Shown: positions 28,406 to 37,068 of the stretch, piece after piece | How the letters are laid out: every line of letters begins with the position of its first letter | Position numbering within the stretch: position 1 is the stretch's first letter | From: Acidimicrobiia bacterium | Lineage (GTDB): Bacteria; Actinomycetota; Acidimicrobiia; Spongiisociales; Spongiisociaceae | Direction: 5' to 3' | Length of the DNA: 64,000 bases | Assembly: GCA_021296345.1 (NCBI GenBank) | Contig: JAGWAN010000005.1 | Location: 27,134 to 91,133, forward strand | The notes under the pieces: generated by a model | The model's input: the letters and a program-made list of their open reading frames with translations, nothing else | The model's database searches: none | What the model was told of the DNA's origin: nothing | Translations under genes and position numbers: made by a program

Positions 28406-28942
28406 CTAGCTTCGCTTGATGACGCCGCAGGCCACTCGGCCACCGGCCCCGGGGTCCGCGCCGTAGCTGTCGGGTTTGGCGTGGATGATGATCGCGGAGC
28501 CGTCGGCGTCGAAGAGGGACCCATCGGCATCAACGGCGAGGGAAACTCGGTCGGCGAAATAGTCGGCGCGGGCAACCCCGTCGTCCCCGGCGTGGAGGTT
28601 CGGCAGGTCCCCTGGATGCCAGCTCTCCTCGTGCATGAAGCCGTGGCCCTCATCTTCGGGATCGAAATGGCCTCCGGCAGCCGAGAAGTCCGGGGTGCAG
28701 GCGCCGATACCATGGATATGGAATCCGTGCGGTCCGGGGGTCAGTCCGCTCACCTCAGCCGAGATCAGAACACCGTTAGGCCCTTGCGTGAAGGCGACCT
28801 TGCCCATCGCGTCGCCCTCCGGCCCCGACAGCGACGCCACGGCCGTCTGACCCACCGAGTTCGTTTCCTCCCCGCATGCACCCAGGCCGACAATGGCCAC
28901 CAAGCAAACCAATACGATGGGGATGCTTCGCCTACCGATCAC
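28406..28942 (-). CDS. Cu/Zn superoxide dismutase-family lipoprotein
   Basis: The signal peptide ends in a lipobox (IVGLGAC, Cys about residue 23), so this is an envelope-anchored lipoprotein. The SOD fold is shown by PHGFHIHGIGACTPDFSAAG (copper ligands and the disulphide Cys), the bridging and zinc ligands in GGHFDPE and NLHAGDDG, and the C-terminal IIIHAKPDSYGADPGAGGR with ACGVI. All main ligands appear present, so dismutation of extracytoplasmic superoxide is likely. At 178 residues the length is normal. Confidence 0.88.
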   Translation of the reverse strand: MIGRRSIPIVLVCLVAIVGLGACGEETNSVGQTAVASLSGPEGDAMGKVAFTQGPNGVLISAEVSGLTPGPHGFHIHGIGACTPDFSAAGGHFDPEDEGHGFMHEESWHPGDLPNLHAGDDGVARADYFADRVSLAVDADGSLFDADGSAIIIHAKPDSYGADPGAGGRVACGVIKRS

Positions 28943-28996
28943 AAGTCCCTCCGCTCTATGCGACCAGTTCTGATCGTAACTGGAGTGAATTCGAGG

Positions 28997-30040
28997 TTAG
29001 GGGTGTGCTTCCGTTCCGAGGAGGGAGAACTGCGCGGACCCGGGCGGCGGCTGCTGGCCGAGGTGCTGGTAGGTGAGCGCGGTGGCCATCCGCCCTCTCG
29101 GGGTGCGCGCCACCAGACCTCGCTGGACGAGAAACGGCTCGTAGGCCGACTCCACGGTCTCCGGCTCCTCCCCCACCGCGATGGCCAGGGTGGTGAGCCC
29201 GACCGGGCCGCCACCGAACTTCGACACGATGGCATCGAGGATCAGGCGGTCCACCTTGTCCAGACCGAGGTCGTCAACCTCCCAGAGCTCCATACCGGCC
29301 TCGGCAGTGGCCTCGGTGATGCGTCCGTCCGCGCGCGCCACGGCGTACTCGCTCATCCTGGTCAGCAGGCGGTTGGCAATCCGCGGGGTGCCGCGGCTAC
29401 GGACCGCCACGTAAGCGGCTGCGCCGTCGGTAATCGGAACGCCGATGATGGTCGCCGACCTCATCACGATCCGCTTCAAGTCATCGGCCTCGTAGTAGTC
29501 GAGCCGGTCCACCATGCCGAAGCGATCGCGGAGAGGAGCGGTCACCGTTCCGATCCGGGTGGTGGCCCCGACCAGGGTGAACCGGGGCAGGGTCAGGCGG
29601 AGCGACTGAGCGGTGGGACCCTTGCCGACCACGATGTCGAGTGCGAAGTCCTCCATGGCCGAGTACAGCACCTCCTCGATGACCCGGGCCAGGCGGTGGA
29701 TCTCGTCGATGAACAGCACGTCCCCGTACTCGAGCCCGGACAGGATTGCGGCCAGATCGCCGGGGCGTTCGACGGCGGGGCCGGAGGTGGAGCGGAGCTG
29801 GGCCCCCATCTCGGCGGCGATGATACGGGCCAGGGTCGTCTTTCCCAGGCCGGGCGGCCCCGACAGCAGCAGGTGATCGAGGGGTCTGCCGAGCTTGGTG
29901 GAGGCCTCCATGGAGATGGCGAGACGCTGCTTGATCATCCGCTGTCCGACGAACTCGCCCAGCGCCTTGGGACGGAGCAGTACCTCGCTGGCGTGATCCG
30001 CATCGGTGGGATGGGTGGCCAGGAGGCCGTCCTCACGCAC
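28997..30040 (-). CDS. ruvB: Holliday junction branch migration ATPase RuvB
   Basis: AAA+ motor of the RuvAB complex. Walker A SGPPGLGKTTLARII, Walker B LFIDEIHRL, sensor 1 VGATTRIG and the C-terminal winged helix (FLVQRGLVARTPRGRMAT) are all clear. 347 residues. It overlaps ruvA by 8 nt, and with ruvC forms the operon controlled by the LexA box at 31155. Confidence 0.96.
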   Translation of the reverse strand: MREDGLLATHPTDADHASEVLLRPKALGEFVGQRMIKQRLAISMEASTKLGRPLDHLLLSGPPGLGKTTLARIIAAEMGAQLRSTSGPAVERPGDLAAILSGLEYGDVLFIDEIHRLARVIEEVLYSAMEDFALDIVVGKGPTAQSLRLTLPRFTLVGATTRIGTVTAPLRDRFGMVDRLDYYEADDLKRIVMRSATIIGVPITDGAAAYVAVRSRGTPRIANRLLTRMSEYAVARADGRITEATAEAGMELWEVDDLGLDKVDRLILDAIVSKFGGGPVGLTTLAIAVGEEPETVESAYEPFLVQRGLVARTPRGRMATALTYQHLGQQPPPGSAQFSLLGTEAHP

Positions 30041-30620
30041 CAGGGAGGCCCTTGTTCCGACCCATCAACTGGAGCGCGCTCCGGACCATCTCCTCGACCG
30101 ATCCCGTCAGCGGTATCTCCTCAAGAACTGCTCGAACCTCGGCCGCCACGTACCCGAGGGACTCGAGGGCCTCACGGACCTTCGCCACCTCCGAGGAGGA
30201 GGTGGAGCTCTCGACCATCGAGCCCAGCTTGGGTCGGAGATCGAGTATCAGCTTCTCGGCCTTCCGCTTGCCGATACCCGGAGCAGCTACCAGTGCCGCG
30301 ACATCGTCCGTGGCCACCGCATGGCGCAGATCAAGAGGGCGCAACGTCGACAGGATGGCCATGCCCAGAGCGGGCCCCACCCCGCTGGCGCCCAGGAGGA
30401 TCCTGAACATGTCACGGCTGGCCCGCCCGTCGAATCCGTAGAGGGCCATATTGTCTTCCCTCACCGCGAGATGGGTATGCAACACGATCTCCTCGCCCAG
30501 TCCGGGCAACGAGATCAGGTCGCGAGGCGTTACGTTCACCTCGTACCCGACTCCCCCGACCTCGATCACGACACCCGACTCGCCCTTGGCGACCAGGACA
30601 CCCCGGAGCCGACCGATCAT
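30033..30620 (-). CDS. ruvA: Holliday junction DNA-binding protein RuvA
   Basis: Tetrameric junction-binding subunit of RuvAB. The OB fold starts MIGRLRGVLVAKGESGVVIEV; the helix-hairpin-helix region has LLGASGVGPALGMAIL and LVAAPGIGKRKAEKLIL. 195 residues, normal. The start overlaps the ruvC stop by 4 nt and the end overlaps ruvB. Confidence 0.95.
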   Translation of the reverse strand: MIGRLRGVLVAKGESGVVIEVGGVGYEVNVTPRDLISLPGLGEEIVLHTHLAVREDNMALYGFDGRASRDMFRILLGASGVGPALGMAILSTLRPLDLRHAVATDDVAALVAAPGIGKRKAEKLILDLRPKLGSMVESSTSSSEVAKVREALESLGYVAAEVRAVLEEIPLTGSVEEMVRSALQLMGRNKGLPGA

Positions 30621-31132
30621 CCGGCCACCCCCCGCGCTGCTGCCTCCACGCGGCCCAACCGGTTGCCCATGCTCTGCATGTGGCAGAGGGCGATGGCCAG
30701 GGCATCGGCGGCGTCGGCCGGTGCGGGCGCCTGCCGCAGACCGAGACGCCGCGCCACCATCTGCTGCACCTGTTTCTTCGAAGCCCGGCCGTCGCCGGTG
30801 ACGATCGCCTTGACGGCCGAGGGGGAGTACTCGAAGACCTCAAGCCCCGCCCGCGACGCCGCCAGCATGATCACACCCGAAGCCTGGCCCACCTGAGTGG
30901 CGGTGAGACGGTTCCGGTTGACGAAGACCCGTTCAATGGCCATCACCTCGGGCCGGACCTCCTCGATCAGTTCCCTGAGGTCCTGGTAGAGGACGTCCAG
31001 CCGGGTGCCGGTCGGCGAGCCGGCTTCCGTGCGGATCACGCCGGCAGCCCTGACATCCGGCGAGCCGGCACGCGTGCGGACCACACCAAACCCGGTGGTG
31101 GTGAGCCCGGGATCGACACCCATCACGAGCAC
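30617..31132 (-). CDS. ruvC: Holliday junction resolvase RuvC
   Basis: RNase H-fold resolvase. The first catalytic Asp is in VMGVDPGLTTTGFGVV, followed by AIERVFVNRN (Glu) and a C-terminal DAADALAIALCH with the last acidic residues. 171 residues. First gene of ruvCAB; a LexA-type operator begins 23 bp before its start, so the operon should be induced by DNA damage. Confidence 0.96.
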   Translation of the reverse strand: MLVMGVDPGLTTTGFGVVRTRAGSPDVRAAGVIRTEAGSPTGTRLDVLYQDLRELIEEVRPEVMAIERVFVNRNRLTATQVGQASGVIMLAASRAGLEVFEYSPSAVKAIVTGDGRASKKQVQQMVARRLGLRQAPAPADAADALAIALCHMQSMGNRLGRVEAAARGVAG

Positions 31133-31154
31133 GGCGGCTCCGGGGCCGGTAATG

Positions 31155-31168
31155 CGAACATACGTTCT
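31155..31168 (-). promoter_or_regulatory. LexA (SOS) box upstream of ruvCAB
   Basis: Plus-strand CGAACATACGTTCT matches the actinobacterial LexA operator GAAC-N4-GTTC. On the minus strand a -10-like TAGACT (31169-31174) sits directly upstream, so LexA would cover the start of transcription. The position, 23 bp before ruvC, agrees with LexA control of ruvC known in mycobacteria. Confidence 0.8.
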
Positions 31169-31224
31169 AGTCTAGCCCAGGCTAGGTACGGTTCCTGGGC
31201 TTTCGGCCCTGCAAAGAGCCTTCC

Positions 31225-31446
31225 CTACCAGTCGTCGGGGTCCACGCGCTGGCTCCGCAGCCACTCGATGACCCGATCGCGATGGAACAGGAGGCGTCCC
31301 TTGACGCGGGCGCAGTCGATCCAACCCTCTCCGATGAGGCGGCGCGTTTCCTCGATCGAAAGACCGAGCAGATCGGCGACCCCGGGCACATCAAGGACCG
31401 GCGGAAAGAGCCGGGGATCGGTGCCGGCATCCGATCGGTAGATCAA
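31225..31446 (-). CDS. Small helix-turn-helix (excisionase-like) protein
   Basis: A 73-residue protein whose centre, LDVPGVADLLGLSIEETRRLIGEGWIDCAR, is a MerR/excisionase-type winged helix-turn-helix, followed by RLLFHRDRVIEWLRSQ. Such single-domain proteins bind DNA or act as Xis-like factors. It is the last gene of the minus-strand Tad cluster, 48 bp below the pilin gene, so a regulatory role in that cluster is possible. No integrase is nearby. Confidence 0.7.
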   Translation of the reverse strand: MIYRSDAGTDPRLFPPVLDVPGVADLLGLSIEETRRLIGEGWIDCARVKGRLLFHRDRVIEWLRSQRVDPDDW

Positions 31447-31494
31447 GCCGTCACCCCGTGGTCGTAGGGCGCGAACAGCAAGTACCGCTCCATG

Positions 31495-31740
31495 TCAACC
31501 CGTGGTGGTGGGTGTGGTGACGGGAGAGACGTTAACGTCCGTGATGATCTGGTCCCTCACCCAGGCGATCACGTCGTTACCGACATTCGTGAGCCCGGCC
31601 CGGAGGGCGAACACCACCAGTACCCCAACCACGATCCAGGCGAGGATTGTCGAGGTCTCGGCGGCTCCCTCCTCGTCCCGAAGCCGCCGGGTACGGGCAT
31701 GGACCCGTGCCATCGCCCTAGCACCTATCTCGATCTTCAC
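31495..31740 (-). CDS. Flp-type pilin-like protein
   Basis: An 81-residue protein starting at GTG with AAAGGAG upstream. A basic N-terminal part (KIEIGARAMARVHARTRRLR) leads to DEEGAAETSTILAWIVVGVLVVFALRAGL, the Gly-X-X-Glu-containing boundary and hydrophobic helix of class III (Flp) prepilins; the Glu is at +3 rather than the usual +5. The short tail is Thr-rich. It would be cleaved by an A24 peptidase such as that at 9370 and assembled by TadABC. It follows tadC with a gap of about 90 bp. Confidence 0.72.
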   Translation of the reverse strand: MKIEIGARAMARVHARTRRLRDEEGAAETSTILAWIVVGVLVVFALRAGLTNVGNDVIAWVRDQIITDVNVSPVTTPTTTG

Positions 31741-31833
31741 CGTCGCTCCTTTCTGTTTCCGAATTGCTCGATGCGACCCGACCAACGAACCACCCCACCT
31801 GCCGACCGTCCGAACCGCCACGCCATCACGGCC

Positions 31834-32790
31834 TTATCCCCCGAACACGATCGACGGGATCGGAGCGGCCATGAACAGCATCGTGATGGGCGCGAGAACG
31901 ACGACCACCGGTATGACCATCAGGATCCGCCGACGCGCCGCCGCCCTCCTGAGCGCGTCTCTACGCATCGCCCTCAGGTCCTTCGACAACCCGAGCAGCG
32001 CATCAGAGAGATCGGATCCCTGCTCCTGGGACCTCGCCATGACGCGGTAGGTCCGGGCCGCCTCCGGCTCCGGCGTGAGCCTTTCGGCCCGGGCCATGGC
32101 TTCGGCAAATACCCAACCCCGGTCGTGCAGGTGGAGCACCTCGGCGATCTCCTCCACTGCGATCCCGCGGGCGCGGCCCACCACGTACCGCAGACCTTGA
32201 ATGGGTCCACCGCCCACCCGGGTGTACATGGCCACCAGCTGGTTGAGGGTGTAGAGCTCCGAACGGATTGCCTCACGGCGGCGGCGGACCGCCGCGGATA
32301 GCCGGGCGCGAACCTGGAGAGCGCCCAGGGTCACTCCGGCCGCCATGAACAGGATCACCCTCGCACTGGACCCGCCACTCAACAACGCAACCCCTCCCAG
32401 CCCGGCGGCGTACACGACCACCAGGCCGAGGGATTGCATCCGGTATACCCGGGGTCGTGTGGCTTCCTCCAAGTCCGGGAACAGACCTGACTGCCGGAGC
32501 CGGATGGCCAGTTCCCGATCGTCCATCGGCATCAGAATCCGCGCCAAGGGATACACCATCCCGGTCAGCATCGGTCTCAGCAGGCGGCGAATCGCGCCCT
32601 CGCCGGCCGTTCGTCCCGGATCTATCCGGCCCGCGTAGTCGGGGCCCGGACCGAATTCCATCCTGGCCGCGCTGGAGTACGGCCGCACCCGCGACGCCAA
32701 CCGGCGAGGTGGCTTTACCCAGAACGCAACCCCGGAGACGGCGAAGACCACCGAAGAGGCAACCGCCAGGACCGTAAGGCCGGCGTTCAT
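31834..32790 (-). CDS. tadC: Tad pilus membrane protein TadC (T2SF domain)
   Basis: Inner-membrane platform protein of the Tad/Flp pilus. The start that overlaps the tadB stop (ATGA) gives 318 residues. There are paired hydrophobic segments near the N-terminus and at about 110-155, a cytosolic T2SF core (AVRRRREAIRSELYTLNQLVAMYTRVGGG, then MARSQEQGSDLSDALLGLSKDLR), and C-terminal segments. The GSDLSDAL motif is typical of TadC. Confidence 0.86.
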   Translation of the reverse strand: MNAGLTVLAVASSVVFAVSGVAFWVKPPRRLASRVRPYSSAARMEFGPGPDYAGRIDPGRTAGEGAIRRLLRPMLTGMVYPLARILMPMDDRELAIRLRQSGLFPDLEEATRPRVYRMQSLGLVVVYAAGLGGVALLSGGSSARVILFMAAGVTLGALQVRARLSAAVRRRREAIRSELYTLNQLVAMYTRVGGGPIQGLRYVVGRARGIAVEEIAEVLHLHDRGWVFAEAMARAERLTPEPEAARTYRVMARSQEQGSDLSDALLGLSKDLRAMRRDALRRAAARRRILMVIPVVVVLAPITMLFMAAPIPSIVFGG

Positions 32791-33683
32791 CGCCACCCTC
32801 CCCGATCAACGTCTCCGGCGCCGGCCAGAACGCGCGGCTCGCCGGTCGACCGACCGATGTACCTCAGGAGCGCTACGCCGATCAACGACCACACCACCGC
32901 CGCGAGGACCACTACCAGACCGGAACCGGAGCGATAGAAGTCCCGGTACTGGTCCGAAGTCTGGGTAAGAAACAGCAGCAGGAGCCACGGAATCAGCACC
33001 ACCACCCAACTCTCGATACGCTGCTCGGTCCCGTCGGCCCGTATCTCGGCCTCCAAGCGAAGATCTTCCGTTATCTCTCCGATCACATCCCTGAGCACCT
33101 CGGTCACGAGACCGCCGCCGTGCTCGTGCGCTAGCACCAGCACCTCCAGGACCCGATCGGAGCTGGGATCGCCCAGTTCTTCCTTCATCAGCTCCAGGCC
33201 ACGAACCACACCCATCATGCGAGCCATGAGACGGAACCGACCGAACGCGGGGCGGAGCGGCGCCGGACCCCGCTCGGCCAGGTCGCCCAGAGCCAGCGTC
33301 AGCGTCGACCCGGCCGAGATCGCCGCGAGCACATCCCGGAGGGCATCCGGCCAGGCTTGACGGATCTGGCGAAGCCGTTCGCGACGTCGGCGCGTGTAGA
33401 AGGCATATGGCGAGGACGCCATGACCACGGCCGGCATGATCGCCAACCACCAAGCCTCTGCGATAAGGGTTGTCACGGCCAGTGTCGCCAGACCCAGGAC
33501 GCCGGAAGCGGCAAGGAACTGGGGCGGGCTCAGGTCGCTTCCGGCCTGGACCAGCCAGAGGTGATAGCGGGACAGGTCGCGTCGGGCGGCTCTCCGGCGG
33601 CGTAGCGCGGTCGTGTAGCCGGTGAACACCCCGGCCGCCAAATAGACGGCGACGGCCGTAGCCAGGGAAGCCAGCAGCCTCAT
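32787..33683 (-). CDS. tadB: Tad pilus membrane protein TadB (T2SF domain)
   Basis: Partner platform protein of TadC. The ATG overlapping the tadA stop gives MRLLASLATAVAVYLAAG, a membrane segment. The core carries WPDALRDVLAAISAGSTLTLAL and VLAHEHGGGLVTEVLRDV, the T2SF-family pattern, and a C-terminal pair of hydrophobic helices. 298 residues. Coupled by 4-nt overlaps to tadA and tadC. Confidence 0.86.
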   Translation of the reverse strand: MRLLASLATAVAVYLAAGVFTGYTTALRRRRAARRDLSRYHLWLVQAGSDLSPPQFLAASGVLGLATLAVTTLIAEAWWLAIMPAVVMASSPYAFYTRRRRERLRQIRQAWPDALRDVLAAISAGSTLTLALGDLAERGPAPLRPAFGRFRLMARMMGVVRGLELMKEELGDPSSDRVLEVLVLAHEHGGGLVTEVLRDVIGEITEDLRLEAEIRADGTEQRIESWVVVLIPWLLLLFLTQTSDQYRDFYRSGSGLVVVLAAVVWSLIGVALLRYIGRSTGEPRVLAGAGDVDRGGWR

Positions 33684-34966
33684 CGCGACGGCTCCCAGGA
33701 ACCGGAAAGGATGGCTTCGATGCCGGCGCCATCGGGGAGAGACTGTTCCAGCCGCTGGTGGATCCCGGTCGGCGGAAGTACGCCGGTCCACTCGAGGGTC
33801 TCGGCGATGTCGCTCCTGAGGAACAGGGGCTCGGTCGCGAAACCACCGGTCCGATGGCTGGAATCAAGCGCCAGGATCTCCATGACCTGGCGCCGGATGC
33901 CTGCTTGGTCACCGGTGAACTGGTCCCGCCGCAGGTGTACCACGAAGTCGATGGCTGTACGGAAGACCCGGGTCAGGATGGCTTCGGTCACATTCTCACC
34001 TGCCATGAGAGCTGCATTCACCAGCGCCACCAGGGCCGCTGAGGCAGAATCGGCGTGGATGGTGCAGGCGAAGCCGCACCCGGCGTTGACCGCACGGGTG
34101 AGCTCGAAGGCCTCCGATCCCCGTACCTCGCCGACACAGATGAGGTCGGGACGCTGGGCCAGCACCACCTTCACCAGGTCCCGCAGCGTGTAGCGCCGGC
34201 TGCCGTCAAGGTTGGGAGGGCTCGCCTCGTAGTAGCTCCCATGCAGCAAGGGCATTGCGAGTTCCCTGACCTCCTCGCACACCCGGACACACCGATCGGC
34301 AGGAACCGACCTCAGATAGGCACTCAAGAGCGTGGTCTTGCCCGCCCCCGGCGGCCCGCTGAACAAGATGGTGGTGTTGGCTCGGGCCGCCAACCATAGG
34401 AACGCCGCCGCCGGCCGGGACAGCACACCACCCTCCACGAGAAAGCTCAGGTCATAGTTCTTGACCGTGTACTTCCGGAGGGTCACCGATAGGCGATCCG
34501 CCACCGGCGGTATGACCGCGGTCAGGCGGGCTCGTCCACCTAGCACCCGCGCCTGCTCGATCGGGTTGGAAACATCGAGCCGCCGGTTGGTCCCGGCCAG
34601 AATGCGGGTGACGATCTGGCGGTTCTCCTCCTCGGAGGTCGGGGTGTCAAGGGCCTGCAGGCGCCCGGATGAATCGATGAACGTCACCCGCTCGCCCTCG
34701 ATGAAGACGTCTTCTATGTCGTTACGGTCGATCACCGCGGTCAGCGGTCCGTAGCCGACCAGAGAATCGACCAGCCTGGCTCCGATCTCGACAGGATCGC
34801 GAAAGGGACGGACACCGCGGCCGCCGAAGGCTCTCCTCTGGTAAGCCGATACCAGCTGGTCCACCTCGGCCCGGATGGTCTCGCCGTCCTCAAGAGGATC
34901 CAGCTCAAGCTCACCGATGCGTTCCGCGGCTCGCCTTCGCAGGGCTTCGTACGGGCCGGTGCTCAC
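33680..34966 (-). CDS. tadA: Tad pilus assembly ATPase TadA
   Basis: Secretion ATPase (VirB11/CpaF family) that powers Flp pilus assembly. The GTG overlapping the tadZ stop gives 428 residues; the longer frame is a shadow. Walker A is SGPPGAGKT (about 203-211), Walker B LICVGEVRG (about 275-283) and the His-box CTIHAD (about 301-306). The N-terminal domain has GYGPLTAVIDRNDIEDVFIEG, characteristic of the family. It is in the middle of the coupled operon. Confidence 0.93.
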   Translation of the reverse strand: MSTGPYEALRRRAAERIGELELDPLEDGETIRAEVDQLVSAYQRRAFGGRGVRPFRDPVEIGARLVDSLVGYGPLTAVIDRNDIEDVFIEGERVTFIDSSGRLQALDTPTSEEENRQIVTRILAGTNRRLDVSNPIEQARVLGGRARLTAVIPPVADRLSVTLRKYTVKNYDLSFLVEGGVLSRPAAAFLWLAARANTTILFSGPPGAGKTTLLSAYLRSVPADRCVRVCEEVRELAMPLLHGSYYEASPPNLDGSRRYTLRDLVKVVLAQRPDLICVGEVRGSEAFELTRAVNAGCGFACTIHADSASAALVALVNAALMAGENVTEAILTRVFRTAIDFVVHLRRDQFTGDQAGIRRQVMEILALDSSHRTGGFATEPLFLRSDIAETLEWTGVLPPTGIHQRLEQSLPDGAGIEAILSGSWEPSR

Positions 34967-36126
34967 AACGCGTCCCGGTCGGTACCGGTCACCATTGCGC
35001 CGCCGAGTTTTTCCACGGTCCTGATGAAGGATCCCTTCGGCGCCGGCGTTCCGTTCCACACGGCCCGTTCCAGGCCGGTGTCCGCCGGGAGCCACGTTAT
35101 GGAATCGGGAACGAGGTTTCTCAGCAGCTCATCGCTGAGCTCGCCTCTCTGGAACTTCGTGAGGGTGCGGGACTCGAACACGATGTGGAGGGGTGCAGCT
35201 GTGAGAGTACGAGCCTTGGCGGACCAGGAAATGGTTCTCGACAAACCGACCGGGGTGGGCTCGGCCATGCAGACCACCTCTCCCGCCAGTCCGAGCAGAG
35301 CCCGGCTCACATCGAAGCGCCCCGCACGAGCCTTGGCCGAACCCGGTTCTTCAAGATACGGAGAGGCTTTGAGGATCACCTCGTCCGCCACCGCCGAGAT
35401 GGTCTCGACCAGGTCCACCATCTCCTCGGCCCGCACCGTATGCCAATCGGTGGGATCGGGCAGGCCGGTCAGAAGCGTCACGCCGTACGGTCCGGCCACG
35501 AATGAATCCTTCACGTCACCGCGGAGCAACAGATGGGCGTCGAGGGCCGTGAGTAGATTCGGAACGACCGGCAGGGAGAACCTCTGCGCAAGCATCGGCG
35601 AGATGGTGTCCACCTCGATCACCATGGACACACGCTGGCGGGTTTGGAAAGCCCCGGCCAGTATGACGGCCACGTCACCCGCCACGTCCCCGCCGGCCAC
35701 CATCGTGATGCGGCCGAGCCGAGTCTGCTCTCGGACCTTGGCGGTTCCCACACGTGATCGAGGTAGGCCGTCGAAGGCTACGGTTGCGACGATCTCCAGG
35801 ATCACTTCCGGGCCGCCGTCGGCCGACGCAAGGCCGTCCACGCCCAATGCCAGGAGGCGCTCCCTACCCAGATTGCCCGAGTCGGGGTCGAAGATCCCCA
35901 CCACCTTGCGGCCTTCCTTCTGGATCCGATCCACCAAGCGCGGGCTCAGGAAGCTGGTGATGTCATCGATCAGCAGGATCTCGTATTCGGTCTGCAGCGC
36001 CTCCGTTGCTGTGAGCACTGTTCCCTTGAGGCGGGCACCCCCGAAGTCGCTGAGGAACCGCACCAGTTCGGAGGCCCAACCCCGTTGCGACCCGGCGATG
36101 GCGATGACGGGCTCGAATCCGATCAT
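34963..36126 (-). CDS. tadZ: TadZ/CpaE-like protein with degenerate P-loop
   Basis: A 387-residue protein in the position of TadZ/CpaE, which places the Tad machine in the cell. An atypical receiver-like N-terminal domain (about 1-105) is followed by a MinD/ParA-like fold from about residue 138. The expected P-loop lysine motif is replaced by ITMVAGGDVAGDVAVILAG (139-157), which lacks the GKT residues, so ATP binding may be lost or altered. Later VIEVDTISPMLAQRF occupies the deviant Walker position. It overlaps cpaB and tadA by 4 nt each. Confidence 0.72.
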   Translation of the reverse strand: MIGFEPVIAIAGSQRGWASELVRFLSDFGGARLKGTVLTATEALQTEYEILLIDDITSFLSPRLVDRIQKEGRKVVGIFDPDSGNLGRERLLALGVDGLASADGGPEVILEIVATVAFDGLPRSRVGTAKVREQTRLGRITMVAGGDVAGDVAVILAGAFQTRQRVSMVIEVDTISPMLAQRFSLPVVPNLLTALDAHLLLRGDVKDSFVAGPYGVTLLTGLPDPTDWHTVRAEEMVDLVETISAVADEVILKASPYLEEPGSAKARAGRFDVSRALLGLAGEVVCMAEPTPVGLSRTISWSAKARTLTAAPLHIVFESRTLTKFQRGELSDELLRNLVPDSITWLPADTGLERAVWNGTPAPKGSFIRTVEKLGGAMVTGTDRDAL

Positions 36127-36842
36127 GATCCCGGCCCGAGCGCAGGCAGAAGGGTTTCCCGGATAGCCGGATAGCCACGGTAGGCGGGCAGGCCGGTAGA
36201 TCTGAGCACGTGGATCAAGCCGGAATCGAGCGCCGAGGCGATCAGCAAGGCCTGCACCGGGCTCACCGAAACGGTCAGACCGAAACCTGATCCGGACAGG
36301 CCGCGTGTACTCGCTGTCACGGCCAGCACTTCGATACCGGAAGCAACGAAGCGACTTCTGTTCCCCCGCACCAGCATCACATCGATACGATCACCGACAT
36401 CGAGGGCCCCGCCGACGGCTCGATCAGGCGCGATTGGAATGCTCATCGCCCGCTGCCCGTCCGGCGTAGCGACCGGTCTCAGGTCGTCCGCCATCAGGGG
36501 TGCACCCGCTTCCACGTCGCGAACCACCACCTGCCCGAAGAGGTTTGCAAGCCGTTCCCGGGAGAGCGCGCGGTCCACGAATGGTCCGTCCGCATCCACA
36601 TACCGGTAGGAAACGTCGGCGCTGTCCAACCGGCTGCCGGCGGGTATGGCGTGGGCGGCCACCGGAACGTCGACCGCTTCGCCCTCGTCCCGGAGGATCA
36701 GCACATTTAGCAGGAAGGCCAGGAGGCCGGCGGTGATCATCACAGCGTGACCGAAGGACAGGCGGCTGAACGGACTCCGCCTACGGCTTGCCGGACCCCG
36801 GGGGGTCGCCGCCGTCCATGCAGGTGCGTTGGGACCAACCAT
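36123..36842 (-). CDS. cpaB: CpaB/RcpC-type SAF domain protein
   Basis: First gene of the Tad operon. One membrane segment (about 34-52) is followed by an extracytoplasmic SAF domain: VPVAAHAIPAGSRLDSADVSYRYVD, then LFGQVVVRDVEAGAPLMADDL, and VGDRIDVMLV. In Gram-negatives CpaB/RcpC works with the secretin; in this secretin-less actinobacterium it may guide the pilus through the wall (inference). The ATG at 36842 has GAGGAG about 11 nt upstream; a GTG six bases earlier is an alternative. Confidence 0.82.
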   Translation of the reverse strand: MVGPNAPAWTAATPRGPASRRRSPFSRLSFGHAVMITAGLLAFLLNVLILRDEGEAVDVPVAAHAIPAGSRLDSADVSYRYVDADGPFVDRALSRERLANLFGQVVVRDVEAGAPLMADDLRPVATPDGQRAMSIPIAPDRAVGGALDVGDRIDVMLVRGNRSRFVASGIEVLAVTASTRGLSGSGFGLTVSVSPVQALLIASALDSGLIHVLRSTGLPAYRGYPAIRETLLPALGPGS

Positions 36843-36904
36843 GTTCACACTTCTCCTCTGCCGTCATCCGTAGCGGGTTGACTATATCCCATCGTTGCAG
36901 AGGA

Positions 36905-37000
36905 GTGCGATAGCGTTGAAATAATTTTTTATCACTTAAAATAACTACAAATGATTATCAATTACAGAATATGAGAACCGAATTCCACAAATAATGAAGG
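36905..37000. other. AT-rich tract upstream of the Tad operon
   Basis: About 95 bp of mostly A+T (runs such as ATAATTTTTTATCAC and AATGATTATCAATT) stands out in a GC-rich chromosome. It lies in the gap between the unknown gene at 37069 and cpaB. It could be a promoter with UP-like elements or a nucleoid-protein target. I cannot define a convincing -35/-10 pair; TATAGT about 40 bp before cpaB on the minus strand is a candidate -10. Confidence 0.5.
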
Positions 37001-37068
37001 GTTTGAAGTATTCCTATCGGCCGGACCGACCAGTTGCCCGGAGCCTGAGACGCGTGCTGCGACCCCTG

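Noticed and set aside
36940..36960. Fur-box-like AATGATTATCAATT
   Set aside because: Only a partial match in an AT-rich tract where such matches arise easily; mentioned but not called.
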